From Nitrosomonas nitrosa (GTDB lineage: Bacteria > Pseudomonadota > Gammaproteobacteria > Burkholderiales > Nitrosomonadaceae): a stretch of DNA of 64,000 nucleotides. The translations under genes and the position numbers were made by a program. Below the pieces are notes generated by a model. It ran no database searches. It saw nothing but the letters and a program-made list of their open reading frames with translations, and was not told the origin of the DNA. Positions 7,233 to 16,854 of this stretch are shown in pieces (within the stretch, counting starts at the first letter, position 1; each line of letters begins with the position of its first letter). The DNA lies in assembly GCF_003051105.1 (NCBI RefSeq), contig NZ_QAOO01000001.1, positions 62,001-126,000 of the forward strand, read 5' to 3'.

Positions 7233-7637
7233 ATGCGTTTTATGATGTTGATGATTCCCAAGGGATATGAAAACGCCACGCCGGGTACTCTGCCTGAAGC
7301 AGAGGCTGTCGCTGCCATGATGAAATACAACCAAGCTTTGCAAGAGGCAGGCGTGCTCATCACACTTGATGGACTTCACCCCCCTTCAATGGGTGCACGA
7401 GTTACCTTCAAAAGTGGCAAACCCCATGTCACCGATGGGCCGTTCACTGAAGCTAAGGAGGTGTTGGGAGGCTATTGGATGATACAAGTGACATCTAAGG
7501 AAGAAGCTATCCAATGGGCAATGCGTTGTCCGGCTTCTGATAATGAAATTATTGAAATACGACAAGTACAAGAATTCTCTGATTTTCCTGCTGATGTTCA
7601 GAAGGTACTAGGAGACTATCCCGAGATGCTAGGGTAA
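7233..7637 (+). CDS. YCII/DGPF-domain protein 2
   Basis: 134 residues, starting MRFMMLMIPKGYENA. The start at 7233 is chosen over an upstream in-frame codon at 7206 because AGAGGAG lies 7 nt before it and the family begins here. The diagnostic motif is TDGPFTEAKEVLGGYWMIQV, followed by the AIQWAMRCP helix and IIEIRQVQEF strand. The C-terminal FPADVQKVLGDYPEML tail matches the YciI subgroup found with ECF42 sigma factors. Its function is unknown. It lies 47 nt after the second VOC gene in the same direction. Confidence 0.94.
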   Translation: MRFMMLMIPKGYENATPGTLPEAEAVAAMMKYNQALQEAGVLITLDGLHPPSMGARVTFKSGKPHVTDGPFTEAKEVLGGYWMIQVTSKEEAIQWAMRCPASDNEIIEIRQVQEFSDFPADVQKVLGDYPEMLG

Positions 7638-7767
7638 TCGATCGATTTATCCTGGGAATTCAAGCTTCGCAACATACTGGAGATAGAGGCAGTATCCAAT
7701 TCAGGTTACAGAATATTGGAAAGAGATGGGATTTTGTGTTGCCAATGAGCCAAATGGATTATGGAAG

Positions 7768-8253
7768 ATGCAAAAAATAACCCCTTGTTTATGGTTCAAC
7801 GATCAGGCTGAGGAAGCTGCATTGTTTTATACCTCAATTTTTAAGGACGCAAAGATTTTGGCTGTTTCCCGCTACAGTGAGGCAGGAAAAGCGATACATG
7901 AAAAACAGGTAGGTTCGGTCATGACAGTATCGTTTGAGCTGAATGGGCAAGTTTTTACTGCATTAAATGGTGCGCCGATGTTTACCTTCAATGAGGCCAT
8001 TTCATTTCAAGTGAATTGTGTGACGCAGGAAGAAGTTGATTATTACTGGCAAGAATTGTCGGAAGGAGGGGATGAGAAAGCCCAGCAATGCGGCTGGCTC
8101 AAGGATAAATACGGTGTTTCTTGGCAAATTGTTCCTACTATTCTGTCCGAGCTGATCAATGGCCCTGACTCTGAAAAATCCCAGCGTGTTCTCGAAGCAA
8201 TATTCGAAATGAAGAAAATTGATATTGCAGCGCTGCTGCGCGCTGCAGATTAG
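7768..8253 (+). CDS. VOC-family (PhnB, 3-demethylubiquinone-MT-like) protein 3
   Basis: 161 residues from the chosen start. The segment MQKITPCLWFNDQAEEAALF, then YTSIFKDAKI and the later QCGWLKDKYGVSWQIVP, identify the PF06983 PhnB-type VOC group (historically named 3-demethylubiquinone-9 3-methyltransferase, although they are not proven methyltransferases). Family members usually begin at MQKITPC, so 7768 is preferred; an in-frame ATG at 7726 has a GGAAAGAG just before it and would add 14 residues. It is fourth in the array between two YCII genes and is inferred to be an ECF42 target. Confidence 0.9.
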   Translation: MQKITPCLWFNDQAEEAALFYTSIFKDAKILAVSRYSEAGKAIHEKQVGSVMTVSFELNGQVFTALNGAPMFTFNEAISFQVNCVTQEEVDYYWQELSEGGDEKAQQCGWLKDKYGVSWQIVPTILSELINGPDSEKSQRVLEAIFEMKKIDIAALLRAAD

Positions 8254-8295
8254 TTTTCAATCTTCCCCCCGTATTAATTAATTTTGGAGATTGTA

Positions 8296-8652
8296 ATGAA
8301 GTACATGTTGCTGATATATCAAGATGAGCTTACCTTGAGTGAAGTTGACCGTGAAGAATGTTACAAGGAATCTACAGAGCTTGCTCATCAGCTCAAAGCC
8401 AACGGCCAATTTTTATCCGCCAATCCTCTGCAGCCAACATCATTGGCGACCAGCATCCGTGTACGCGATGGTAAGCAGCTGATCACCGATGGACCTTTCG
8501 CAGAGACACGTGAACAATTGGGGGGTTATTATCTGGTTGATGTTACTGATTTGGATGAAGCTATCGGTATTGCAGCCCGTATTCCGCTGGCACGCAAAGG
8601 AACAATTGAAATTAGACCGATAATCGAAATCAAGGGCTTGCCTACGGTTTAA
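8296..8652 (+). CDS. YCII/DGPF-domain protein 3
   Basis: 118 residues starting MKYMLLIYQDE; TTGGAG lies about 8 nt before this ATG, which favours it over an in-frame start at 8284. It carries the canonical TDGPFAETREQLGGYYLVDV motif, the ARIPLARKGTIEIRPI end and a helical middle. It is closer in sequence to YCII protein 1 (AETKEQLGGYYLIE) than to protein 2, so a local duplication is likely. Its biochemical role is unknown. It is transcribed with the flanking VOC and DUF1428 genes. Confidence 0.94.
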   Translation: MKYMLLIYQDELTLSEVDREECYKESTELAHQLKANGQFLSANPLQPTSLATSIRVRDGKQLITDGPFAETREQLGGYYLVDVTDLDEAIGIAARIPLARKGTIEIRPIIEIKGLPTV

Positions 8653-8698
8653 TCGTATTATGTAAGATAGATTGTCATTTAAACAGGAGATAAACGCG

Positions 8699-9052
8699 AT
8701 GACTTATGTTGATGGATTTGTGGCGGCAGTTCCCACAAAAAATAAAGAGGTTTACAGAGCGCATGCAAAGAAGGCGGCTGCCGTATTTAAAGAGCATGGT
8801 GCGCTCAAACTGGTCGAATGTTGGGGAGATGATGTACCAGAAGGGAAAATCACTTCTTTCCCTATGGCAGTCAAGTGTCAGCAGGATGAAACGGTCGTTT
8901 TTTCTTGGATTATCTGGCCGTCGCGCGAAGTGCGCGATCAAGGCATGGAGAAAGTCATGTCGGATCCACGGTTGCAACCTGATGTAAATCCCATGCCGTT
9001 TGATGGTAAACGCATGATATATGGTGGGTTTGAAATGATTGTCGACGAGTAA
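8699..9052 (+). CDS. DUF1428-family protein
   Basis: 117 residues, starting MTYVDGFVAAVPTKNKEVYR with AGGAG 9 nt upstream. It shows the DUF1428 pattern: HAKKAAAVFKEHGALKLVEC, WGDDVPEGKITSFPMAVKCQ, a WIIWPSREVRDQGMEKVM helix and the PMPFDGKRMIYGGFEMI end. The fold is a dimeric alpha-beta (ferredoxin-like) barrel, the same general type as the YCII proteins. The function is uncharacterised; DUF1428 genes often occur in ECF42 clusters. It is the last member of the array, with 188 nt to the next gene. Confidence 0.93.
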   Translation: MTYVDGFVAAVPTKNKEVYRAHAKKAAAVFKEHGALKLVECWGDDVPEGKITSFPMAVKCQQDETVVFSWIIWPSREVRDQGMEKVMSDPRLQPDVNPMPFDGKRMIYGGFEMIVDE

Positions 9053-9240
9053 ACCAAATAGCTCAGCGTGACATCAATAAACTAAAAAGCAAACTTCATC
9101 TCTTGTAGAATAAAAAAATGAATGGTGGCATGTTTTTTTGAGCATGGAGAGGGAATGCTTGTATGGGTGGCACGAATGGTTGGTCAATGCCCGCTTAATG
9201 ACTGAATTATTCATGCCTACGGACCAGGAGGAAATATAAA

Positions 9241-10368
9241 ATGACGCTTATCTTGCAGATAATTAAATTATTCATTCTAACAACCTTAAGTGGTGCTTTT
9301 TTTTATTCGGTCGCACATGCCCAATCTTCGCAGGTGAAGTTGGATGTCAAGGTTCTGGTCAGCGGGCTTAATCATCCCTGGAGCATGACCTTCATGCCCG
9401 ATGGCCGAATACTTCTGACTGAGCGTGCGGGGCGACTTCGTGTTGTCTCCTCTGAAGGCCAGCTATCTCCCCCAATCAAGGGTGTACCGACCGTATTCGC
9501 TCAAGATCAGGGGGGATTGCTGGGCATCGCATTGGATCCCGATTTTTCCAAGAACAGTTTTATTTATCTAGCCTATGCGGAGCCACAAGGCGATTTGGCT
9601 GGCACTGCTGTCGCGAGAGCCAAATTAGTGGGAGGGGCGCTGGAGAATCTGCAAGTCATCTTTCGCCAGCAGCCTAAAACTGAAGGCGGCAATCATTTTG
9701 GATCACGACTTGTATTTGCACCTGATGGCAATCTTTTTGTGACACTGGGGGACCGTTTTAAGTATATGGATGAAGCTCAGGCGCTTGATAATCATCTTGG
9801 TAAATTAGTGAGGATTCGCCGAGATGGTCTCGTGCCTGCTGATAATCCTTTCGTTCAAGATAGAAAAGCCAAACCAGAAATATGGTCATACGGTCACCGG
9901 CATATTCAAGGTGCTGCCATTCATCCTCAAACAGGGCAATTATGGACGCATGAGCATGGGCCGCGCGGTGGGGATGAAATCAATATTCCTAAAGCAGGTA
10001 AGAATTACGGTTGGCCCAAGGCAAGCTACGGCATTCATTATTGGATGACGCCCATCAAGGATGAGCATGCAGAACAAGGATTCGAGGAGCCTGTTTACCA
10101 TTGGACGCCTGCCGTGGCACCTTCCGGTATGATGTTCTACCAAGGTGATATGTTTCCTGAATGGAAGGGAAACTTGTTCGTTGGTTCCCTTGTTGGTAAG
10201 CATTTGATCAAGCTCGCTATCGAAGGCACTAAAATCATTAGTGAAGAAAAACTGTTGAAAGATAGCGCACGCATACGCGACGTGGCAGAAGGGCCTGATG
10301 GTGCGATTTATCTGCTGACCGATGATGAGAACGGCAAACTGCTGAAGCTGACGAGAGCAAGTGAGTAG
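9241..10368 (+). CDS. PQQ-dependent aldose-sugar dehydrogenase-like beta-propeller protein
   Basis: 375 residues with a signal peptide at about 1-28 (cleavage after VAHA), so periplasmic. The six-bladed soluble quinoprotein glucose/sorbosone dehydrogenase fold (PF07995) is shown by NHPWSMTFMPDGRILLTERA, GGLLGIALDPDF, GGNHFGSRLVFAPDGNLF, SYGHRHIQGAAIHP, then WTHEHGPRGGDEIN and a terminal EGPDGAIYLLTDDENG. The family (E. coli YliI type) oxidises aldoses with PQQ and calcium; the His of EGGNHFGSR is the expected catalytic base. No pqq biosynthesis gene is in the window. AGGAGG lies before the ATG. It follows the ECF42 array but has no TGTCGA promoter of its own. Confidence 0.92.
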   Translation: MTLILQIIKLFILTTLSGAFFYSVAHAQSSQVKLDVKVLVSGLNHPWSMTFMPDGRILLTERAGRLRVVSSEGQLSPPIKGVPTVFAQDQGGLLGIALDPDFSKNSFIYLAYAEPQGDLAGTAVARAKLVGGALENLQVIFRQQPKTEGGNHFGSRLVFAPDGNLFVTLGDRFKYMDEAQALDNHLGKLVRIRRDGLVPADNPFVQDRKAKPEIWSYGHRHIQGAAIHPQTGQLWTHEHGPRGGDEINIPKAGKNYGWPKASYGIHYWMTPIKDEHAEQGFEEPVYHWTPAVAPSGMMFYQGDMFPEWKGNLFVGSLVGKHLIKLAIEGTKIISEEKLLKDSARIRDVAEGPDGAIYLLTDDENGKLLKLTRASE

Positions 10369-10549
10369 TTAAACTTCAAACCTGGTTGGGTCGTCTATTT
10401 TTTAACCATCCTCTCGCTCATAAATTATTTGGCTAACTTACGAAAATTTAACATAGGGCATGATAACATCAGCAATGCAGGTAGCGCCCTATCTGATAAT
10501 GATCGGGTAGATTCCAAATACAGATTTTCTTTTTTGAAAGGAGAGTTAC

Positions 10550-10939
10550 ATGAGTTTCGAGAGCGAAATGAGAGCGAGATTTGGAGGATTCTGGAATTCA
10601 TTGGTGCTGATACTCGTCGCTATAATATGTTTACGTTTTTCAGCCATTGAATGGGCGGAAGAAGATCTAGGTACGCGATTGTATCATTCGTTCAAATTAA
10701 TTTTATGGTGTATTTTATTTGGTTTATTTCTGGCGATTATGAAAATCATATTTTCGTCTTCAAATCCACCGCATTTGAAGTTGCCTGCATCAGCTAATTT
10801 TGCCTGGGGATTAAAACGCGGTATCACGATGGGTGGATTCTTAATCTTACTAGTTGGCATCGTCCATTTAGATAATTTTATGGGTGTATTTCAGCCATTT
10901 ATTGATAAGCTCCTGGGAAATTTACTCGGGTTGTTTTGA
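10550..10939 (+). CDS. Small integral membrane protein, unrecognised
   Basis: 129 residues with three hydrophobic segments at about 16-32, 46-66 and 91-108, and an amphipathic C-terminal helix (FQPFIDKLLGNLLGLF). A GAAAGGAG ribosome site lies about 7 nt before the ATG, which supports a real gene. I do not recognise the family; there are no catalytic or metal motifs. It stands alone between the PQQ dehydrogenase and a 550-nt gap. An overlapping frame at 10429-10650 has no such support. Confidence 0.7.
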   Translation: MSFESEMRARFGGFWNSLVLILVAIICLRFSAIEWAEEDLGTRLYHSFKLILWCILFGLFLAIMKIIFSSSNPPHLKLPASANFAWGLKRGITMGGFLILLVGIVHLDNFMGVFQPFIDKLLGNLLGLF

Positions 10940-11490
10940 TATCATCCTCGACTGCTTTGTTTGAAATTTTTTTCTTTTGTCTATCAATGCGATTGCGCGA
11001 ATATCAGAGTTACATCGTGTAATCGCATCATCAACTGCATATTTGCTCCAATTATTTTTATAGTGGATCTGGTTGCAGTTTTCTTTGGTATCTACTGATC
11101 AATTCAAATTTTACTTCAACTCGCATAGCTATTTGTTATACCGGCAATTTGCCATTTGTGGGTGCAATTTACTATCAGTATTTGCAACGATTATTAAGCT
11201 AATTTAGTTTATGGCTTGCCGTTTGCTTCATTTGGTAGCGTACACTGAGTCAGTATATTTCATATTTTTACGTAATGATATTGTATCTTGTTGATTTATA
11301 AATAAATATTTCTGAAATGTTGTGTTGCGTTTCAAACAATCAGCTAAGTAAAATCTTTCTAATTGATCAAAGGACGGATGGGGGCGCGCATGGCAATTTA
11401 TGAAAAATTCGGGCTAGATGCTATAAACTAACAATATGGCCAAGAGGACTAGCCCATAGATAATTTTATTGATAGAGGAGAAGGATAACC
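10940..11490. other. 550-nt AT-rich non-coding stretch
   Basis: No supportable gene in six frames. A tiny 13-codon frame (ATG at 11390) and a 7-bp inverted repeat (GGGCTAG at 11411 with CTAGCCC near 11448) are too weak to call. The end of the stretch carries the ribosome site of the CBS-domain gene (GAGGAG near 11475). Confidence 0.5.
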
Positions 11491-11931
11491 ATGAAAACTG
11501 TAAAGCAACTGCTGCAAGAGAAAGGGCATAAAGTAACCACAATCGACCCTGATGCATCGGTCTTCGATGCAATGCAGTTGATGGCTGCCAATAATATTGG
11601 CGCCTTGTTGGTTATGAAAGATGAGAGATTGTTGGGAATCCTTACAGAGCGTGATTTTTCACGTAAATCCTATTTGTTACATAAACCCGTCAAGGAAATG
11701 CACGTTAAGGAAATTATGACACGCCAAGTGGCCTATGTAGGGCTGGATGATACCAATGAAGATTGTATGGCGCTTATTACCGAGATGCGCGTGCGTCATT
11801 TACCCGTGGTCGATGAAGGTAAAGTGGTTGGTTTGCTTTCGATTGGAGATTTAGTGAAGGATACGATTTCTGAGCATCAGTTTGTCATCAAGCAGCTTGA
11901 ACGCTATATTTATGACACACCTGAAATATAA
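11491..11931 (+). CDS. Tandem CBS-domain protein
   Basis: 146 residues, essentially two CBS motifs forming one Bateman module: about 8-65 (VTTIDPDASVFDAMQLMAAN, NIGALLVMKDERLLGILTERD) and 72-130 (VKEIMTRQVAYVGLDDTNED, RHLPVVDEGKVVGLLSIGDL). Such stand-alone proteins bind adenosine nucleotides or S-adenosylmethionine and act as energy sensors; the partner here is unknown. GAGGAGAAGG sits upstream of the ATG. It is monocistronic, 173 nt before nqrA. Members of this subfamily are common in proteobacteria, often beside respiratory genes. Confidence 0.93.
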   Translation: MKTVKQLLQEKGHKVTTIDPDASVFDAMQLMAANNIGALLVMKDERLLGILTERDFSRKSYLLHKPVKEMHVKEIMTRQVAYVGLDDTNEDCMALITEMRVRHLPVVDEGKVVGLLSIGDLVKDTISEHQFVIKQLERYIYDTPEI

Positions 11932-12104
11932 GCATACGTCAATTATAATGCTACCCCATTAAAATTGTGATGGTCCGGTTTCATTGCCGATTACGGGGTA
12001 GTGATCTGGTGCAGCGGGAGTATTTTATGACGCTGGTACGATAATTTTGATTTCGATATCAACCTTGCTCATATCAAGAATCATCAAGAATCTAAAGAGA
12101 GCTC

Positions 12105-13532
12105 ATGTCTATGCTTATCAGGATTAAGAAGGGACTTGATCTGCCTATCAGTGGTCAACCAATCCAAATGATAGAAGAGGCACCACCTGTTCGCCATGTG
12201 GCGATCTTGGGCCCGGATTATATCGATCTCAAACCTGCTATGCGGGTCGATGAAGGTGATTCGGTTAAGCTTGGGCAAGCGCTGTTCGAACATAAAAAGC
12301 TGCCTAATGTGTTGATCACGGCACCTGGCGCTGGAAAAATTATTGCGATTCATCGGGGTGCGCAGCGACGGTTATTGTCGGTAATCATTCAGTTGGATCC
12401 GGTTGAAGATCAGGAAACATTTGCTGCCTATACACCAGATAAGCTTCCTCATCTTTCAGCAGACCAAGTCATCGAAAATCTTCTGCAATCGGGCTCGTGG
12501 GCTGCGTTACGGACGCGCCCCTATAGTAAGATACCGGATCCTGCTACACAGCCAGCAGCTATTTTCGTTACGGCTATGGATACAAATCCATTGGCTGCCG
12601 ATCCTGCGCCGATTATTGCCACAGAGGCAGATGCCTTCGCGCATGGACTTACCGTACTGACCCATCTCACAGCTGGCCCACTTTGGGTGTGTAAAGCAGA
12701 CGACGCGCATTTTCCCTTACCCGAGGACCTAGCGCAATTACAAGTGGCTAGCTTTGCAGGTCCGCATCCGGCCGGTTTGGCCGGTACGCATATTCATTTT
12801 CTGGACCCTGTCAACGTACACAAAACTGTATGGTATTTAAATTACCAGGAAGTTATTGCGATCGGTAAATTGTTTACTACAGGGCGGTTATGGACACAGC
12901 GCATCATTGCGCTTGGCGGTCCGCAGGTAAAATACCCCCAGGTATTACATTCGCGTTTAGGTGCGACGCTTCCAGCACATCCGGGAAAAGGTTCAGCACG
13001 GTTATTACGTACGCGCCTAGGCGCTTCATTGGACGAACTTCTTGACGGTGAGCTGGCTGACTCCACCGATAACCGAATTATTTCCGGTTCGGTCTGGTCA
13101 GGACGTCGTGCTGCTGACTGGTCTGCTTATCTCGGGCGACATCATTTACAAATCAGCGCCATTAGAGAGCACACTGAGCGAGAATTTCTTGGCTGGTTAG
13201 CGCCTGGAAGGAAAAAATTCTCACAAATGAATGTTTTGATCTCGAGTTTTTTGCGCAACCGAGGGGAAACATTCGATTTTACGGCTAGCCAGAACGGCAG
13301 TCCGCGTGCCATGATACCGACCGGTAGTTTTGAAGAAATCATGCCTCTTGATATTTTGCCTACGCAATTATTGCGGGCCTTGTTGGTGGGGGATACTGAA
13401 ATGGCACAAAAATTGGGTTGCCTTGAACTCGACGAAGAAGATCTTGCGCTGTGTTCTTTTGTATGCGTAGGTAAGCATGATTACGGTTTGATTTTACGTG
13501 AAAATTTGAGACAAATCGAAAAAGAAGGCTGA
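12105..13532 (+). CDS. nqrA: Na+-translocating NADH:quinone reductase subunit A
   Basis: 475 residues, slightly longer than the usual ~447. It opens with [19 protein letters not shown], the standard NqrA start (a second ATG two codons on is also possible), then [20 protein letters not shown] and the lipoyl-like [17 protein letters not shown] hairpin. NqrA is the soluble cytoplasmic subunit docked on NqrB near the quinone site; it has no cofactor of its own in recent structures. It is the first gene of nqrABCDEF-apbE, with nqrB starting 8 nt after its stop. Confidence 0.97.
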   Translation: MSMLIRIKKGLDLPISGQPIQMIEEAPPVRHVAILGPDYIDLKPAMRVDEGDSVKLGQALFEHKKLPNVLITAPGAGKIIAIHRGAQRRLLSVIIQLDPVEDQETFAAYTPDKLPHLSADQVIENLLQSGSWAALRTRPYSKIPDPATQPAAIFVTAMDTNPLAADPAPIIATEADAFAHGLTVLTHLTAGPLWVCKADDAHFPLPEDLAQLQVASFAGPHPAGLAGTHIHFLDPVNVHKTVWYLNYQEVIAIGKLFTTGRLWTQRIIALGGPQVKYPQVLHSRLGATLPAHPGKGSARLLRTRLGASLDELLDGELADSTDNRIISGSVWSGRRAADWSAYLGRHHLQISAIREHTEREFLGWLAPGRKKFSQMNVLISSFLRNRGETFDFTASQNGSPRAMIPTGSFEEIMPLDILPTQLLRALLVGDTEMAQKLGCLELDEEDLALCSFVCVGKHDYGLILRENLRQIEKEG

Positions 13533-13540
13533 TATCTGAG

Positions 13541-14770
13541 ATGCGTCGTTTGCTCGAATCTATGAAGCCCCTATTCTCTCAAGGTGGGCGTTTCGAAAAG
13601 TATCATGCTTTGTATGAAATGGTCGATACTTTTCTGTATACGCCTGCCGATTCGACTCGTACCGCCCCCCATGTACGCGATGCGATCGATTTGAAGCGAT
13701 TGATGAGCTATGTCGTGATCGCGTTGATTCCCTGCATACTTTGGAGTTGGTTCAATACTGGCTACCAGGCGAACCTTGCCATCCAGGAGCTCGCACTCAT
13801 TAAAGACGACTGGCGAGGCGCGCTGCTTCAAGGGCTGCGTATAGGATTCGCACCCGATAGTATTCTGGCTAATATGGCACATGGTTTTTTACATTTTTTG
13901 CCTATTTACCTGACCACCTTGATTGTAGGGGGGGTCTGGGAAGTCCTTTTTGCTATTGTGCGCAAGCATGAAATCAATGAGGGGTTTTTGGTGACCTCTA
14001 TGTTGTTTGCGCTGACGCTACCTCCTGATATGCCGTTATGGATGGTGGCGCTCGGTATCAGCTTCGGCGTCGTGATTGGCAAAGAGATTTTTGGTGGTAC
14101 CGGTAAGAATTTTCTTAATCCTGCATTGGTTGGGCGTGCTTTTCTCTTTTTTGCCTATCCTGCAGAGATGTCGGGTGATCAAGTGTGGGTCGCGGCAGAT
14201 ATTTCCTCGGGGGCAACCTCTCTGGTAGATGGTTATTCCGGGGCAACCCCGTTGGGATTGGGAGTTACGGGGGGAATGGATGCTATTGTTTCTGGTGGCT
14301 ATACTTGGTGGGATGCTTTCATTGGCTTGATTCCCGGTTCATTGGGTGAGACCTCGACTTTGGCTTGTTTGATTGGCGCTGCCTTTCTTATTTATACAAA
14401 AGTTGCCTCCTGGCGGATCATCCTCGGTGTATTTCTTGGAATGGTGGGAACAACTTTGTTGTTCAATGCCTTTGGTAGCGAAACGCATCCACTGACGGAA
14501 ATGCCATGGTACTGGCATCTGGTGTTGGGTGGGTTTGCTTTTGGTATGGTGTTTATGGCAACTGATCCGGTATCCGCCGCCATGACCACGGCCGGACGCT
14601 GGGTGTACGGTATTCTGATAGGAATTATGACTGTATTGATACGCGTAATTAACCCGGCTTTTCCAGAAGGCATCATGCTTGCAATTTTATTTGCCAATAT
14701 TTTTGCACCGTTAATCGATTATGTCGTAATCCAGATTAATATTCGGCGGAGACTGCGTCGTCATGGCTGA
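13541..14770 (+). CDS. nqrB: Na+-NQR subunit B (covalent FMN, quinone site)
   Basis: 409 residues with about ten transmembrane helices. The flavinylation motif SGATPLG lies at 233-239 with Thr236, the same number as the FMN-Thr of Vibrio NqrB; a second SGAT at 223-226 is a near-copy in the same loop. The segment [20 protein letters not shown] is highly conserved. The subunit conducts sodium and binds riboflavin and quinone. Thr236 would be flavinylated by the ApbE encoded at the end of this operon. It overlaps nqrC by 8 nt. Confidence 0.98.
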   Translation: MRRLLESMKPLFSQGGRFEKYHALYEMVDTFLYTPADSTRTAPHVRDAIDLKRLMSYVVIALIPCILWSWFNTGYQANLAIQELALIKDDWRGALLQGLRIGFAPDSILANMAHGFLHFLPIYLTTLIVGGVWEVLFAIVRKHEINEGFLVTSMLFALTLPPDMPLWMVALGISFGVVIGKEIFGGTGKNFLNPALVGRAFLFFAYPAEMSGDQVWVAADISSGATSLVDGYSGATPLGLGVTGGMDAIVSGGYTWWDAFIGLIPGSLGETSTLACLIGAAFLIYTKVASWRIILGVFLGMVGTTLLFNAFGSETHPLTEMPWYWHLVLGGFAFGMVFMATDPVSAAMTTAGRWVYGILIGIMTVLIRVINPAFPEGIMLAILFANIFAPLIDYVVIQINIRRRLRRHG

Positions 14771-15563
14771 ATCAAAAGCACCTCCTGTTCGGCATAGTGG
14801 CAGTAAAACACTACTGGTGGCATTTTCCGTTTGCCTTGTCTGCTCACTCATTGTTGCAAGTGCTGCAATACTGCTTAAGCCGATCCAGTTGAACAATCAA
14901 AGCATTGAACGCAAGCGCATAATTGTCGAGATTGCTGATCTCCTAGAGCCTGGTCTGACTGTTGAGCAGGCTTTTCGACAAGTTGACGCTGTTATGGTCG
15001 AATTGAGTAGCGGCCAAGTGACGGATGCACTTGATCCAGAGCATTTTGATATCGCAAAGGCGGCCAAAGACGTCAATTTGTCGGAACCGCTGAAACGAAA
15101 CGAAGACCCCGCACAGATCAGACGAAAGCCTAAATACTTGCCAGTCTATCGAGTCAACGATGAAGTGGGTCGACTCAAAACCTTGATTTTGCCTGTGTAT
15201 GGCTATGGATTATGGTCAACACTTTATGGATTTATTGCTCTACAAGATGATTTACGCACGATTCAGGGGCTTAGATTTTATCAGCATGCTGAAACGCCCG
15301 GCCTGGGTGGTGAAGTTGACAACCCTCAATGGCTCGCGCTATGGGAAGGAAAAATTGCCTTTGATGATGATTGGGAACCACATATCGAACTAGTCAAGGG
15401 TGCCGTGGGAACCACAACACCCGATCATCAACATAAGGTTGACGGATTATCGGGGGCTACCTTGACAACTCGAGGTGTTATGCAATTATTGAATTATTGG
15501 TTGAGTGAAGAAGGCTTTGGGCCCTATCTGGCCCAACTGCGAGAGCAAAAAGAAAGGAGGTGA
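14763..15563 (+). CDS. nqrC: Na+-NQR subunit C (covalent FMN)
   Basis: 266 residues. One transmembrane helix at about 17-38 anchors a periplasmic FMN domain. The conserved [11 protein letters not shown] lies at 175-185 and the flavinylation motif SGATLTT at 230-236 with Thr233 as the FMN acceptor. In the complex NqrC passes electrons from the intramembrane 2Fe-2S centre to FMN-B. It overlaps nqrB by 8 nt and is separated from nqrD by 4 nt, indicating translational coupling. Confidence 0.98.
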   Translation: MAESKAPPVRHSGSKTLLVAFSVCLVCSLIVASAAILLKPIQLNNQSIERKRIIVEIADLLEPGLTVEQAFRQVDAVMVELSSGQVTDALDPEHFDIAKAAKDVNLSEPLKRNEDPAQIRRKPKYLPVYRVNDEVGRLKTLILPVYGYGLWSTLYGFIALQDDLRTIQGLRFYQHAETPGLGGEVDNPQWLALWEGKIAFDDDWEPHIELVKGAVGTTTPDHQHKVDGLSGATLTTRGVMQLLNYWLSEEGFGPYLAQLREQKERR

Positions 15564-15567
15564 CAGT

Positions 15568-16233
15568 ATGGCTTATCCGGTTCGCAAGATTCTATTTTCA
15601 CCTGTCGTCGATAATAATCCAATCATATTGCAAGTTTTAGGCATCTGTTCTGCGCTCGCGGTGACAAGTAAATTGTCGACCGCAATCACGATGTGTATCG
15701 CATTAACATTGGTTGTTGCTTGTTCCAGTGCAGTAATTAGCATGATCCGTCACCATATACCTGCGAATATCCGGATCATTGTGCAGATGACGATTATTGC
15801 TTCCCTGGTAATCGTCGTTGATCAGTTTCTACGCGCCTTTGCCTATGAAATCAGTAAACAATTGTCAGTATTCGTTGGATTGATCATCACTAACTGTATC
15901 GTGATGGGACGTGCTGAAGCATTCGCTATGAAAAATCCACCGTTACCCAGTTTTCTCGATGGTTTGGGTAATGGTCTCGGTTTTAGCGCTATTTTGTTAA
16001 TAGTAGGCACGATCCGTGAGCTCTTTGGTTCTGGCACCTTACTGGGCTATACCATGTTGCCGCTCGCCAAGGATGGTGGCTGGTATGTGCCTAATGGCTT
16101 GCTGTTGTTGCCGCCGAGTGCATTTTTCCTGATTGGGCTCATCATTTGGGTTGTACGTTCATGGAAAAGAACACAAGTCGAAAAAGCCGAATATCGTATC
16201 CAAACGATGCGACAGCATAGTGAGGTTGCCTGA
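15568..16233 (+). CDS. nqrD: Na+-NQR subunit D
   Basis: 221 residues, six transmembrane helices. The start at 15568 is set by AAAGGAGGTGAC immediately upstream and by [18 protein letters not shown] matching the family start; the longer open frame overlaps nqrC. Cys27 (QVLGIC) and Cys110 (IITNC) are the two ligands this subunit gives to the 2Fe-2S centre shared with NqrE inside the membrane. That centre is the one for which NqrM is thought to supply iron. Its stop overlaps the nqrE start (TGATGG). Confidence 0.98.
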   Translation: MAYPVRKILFSPVVDNNPIILQVLGICSALAVTSKLSTAITMCIALTLVVACSSAVISMIRHHIPANIRIIVQMTIIASLVIVVDQFLRAFAYEISKQLSVFVGLIITNCIVMGRAEAFAMKNPPLPSFLDGLGNGLGFSAILLIVGTIRELFGSGTLLGYTMLPLAKDGGWYVPNGLLLLPPSAFFLIGLIIWVVRSWKRTQVEKAEYRIQTMRQHSEVA

Positions 16234-16841
16234 TGGAAGCACTGGTCAACCTTTTTATCACTGCAGTTTTTGTTGAAAATCTCGCACTTTCCTTTTTTTT
16301 GGGAATGTGTACTTTTCTGGCGATTTCAAAAAAAATTGAAACTGCATTTGGTTTGGGCATTGCGGTTATCGTGGTTCAGACATTGACTGTTCCACTCAAT
16401 AATTTGATTTATCGTTACTTGTTGCGTGATGGTGCGCTCGACTGGGCAGGGCTTTCCAATGTTGATCTTAGCTTTCTGGGTTTTGTGAGTTACATTGGCG
16501 TCATTGCTGCCATGGTACAAATTCTCGAAATGTTCTTAGACCGCTTCGTGCCTGCTCTTTATAACGCTCTCGGTATATTTCTGCCGCTGATTACCGTTAA
16601 TTGTGCCATTCTAGGGGGGACGCTTTTCATGGTGGAACGGGATTATACGTTCGCCGAGAGTGTTACCTATGGACTCGGTTCAGGGTTTGGCTGGGCGCTT
16701 GCTATTACGGCTATGGCAGGCGTACGAGAGAAACTCAAGTATTCGGATGTACCCGATGGTTTGCAAGGACTGGGTATTACTTTTATCAGTGCTGGACTGA
16801 TGGCTTTAGGTTTCATGGCTTTTTCCGGTATTCGGCTATGA
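16233..16841 (+). CDS. nqrE: Na+-NQR subunit E
   Basis: 202 residues, six transmembrane helices, in inverted topology to NqrD, of which it is a paralogue. Cys26 (FFLGMC) and Cys124 (ITVNC) complete the intramembrane 2Fe-2S site. The conserved [20 protein letters not shown] opening and the terminal [20 protein letters not shown] are typical. ATG overlaps the nqrD stop. nqrF follows after 13 nt. Confidence 0.98.
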   Translation: MEALVNLFITAVFVENLALSFFLGMCTFLAISKKIETAFGLGIAVIVVQTLTVPLNNLIYRYLLRDGALDWAGLSNVDLSFLGFVSYIGVIAAMVQILEMFLDRFVPALYNALGIFLPLITVNCAILGGTLFMVERDYTFAESVTYGLGSGFGWALAITAMAGVREKLKYSDVPDGLQGLGITFISAGLMALGFMAFSGIRL

Positions 16842-16854
16842 ACGATATCTTGCT

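Noticed and set aside
10429-10650. 73-codon open frame overlapping the small membrane protein
   Set aside because: No ribosome site, composition not protein-like, and the overlapping frame has a strong ribosome site.
11390-11431. 13-codon frame before the CBS gene as a leader peptide
   Set aside because: No regulatory codon run and no attenuator hairpin with T-run follows.
11951-12001. CTACCCC / GGGGTAG inverted repeat before nqrA as a riboswitch
   Set aside because: Only 7 bp with a 37-nt interior and no recognised riboswitch core.
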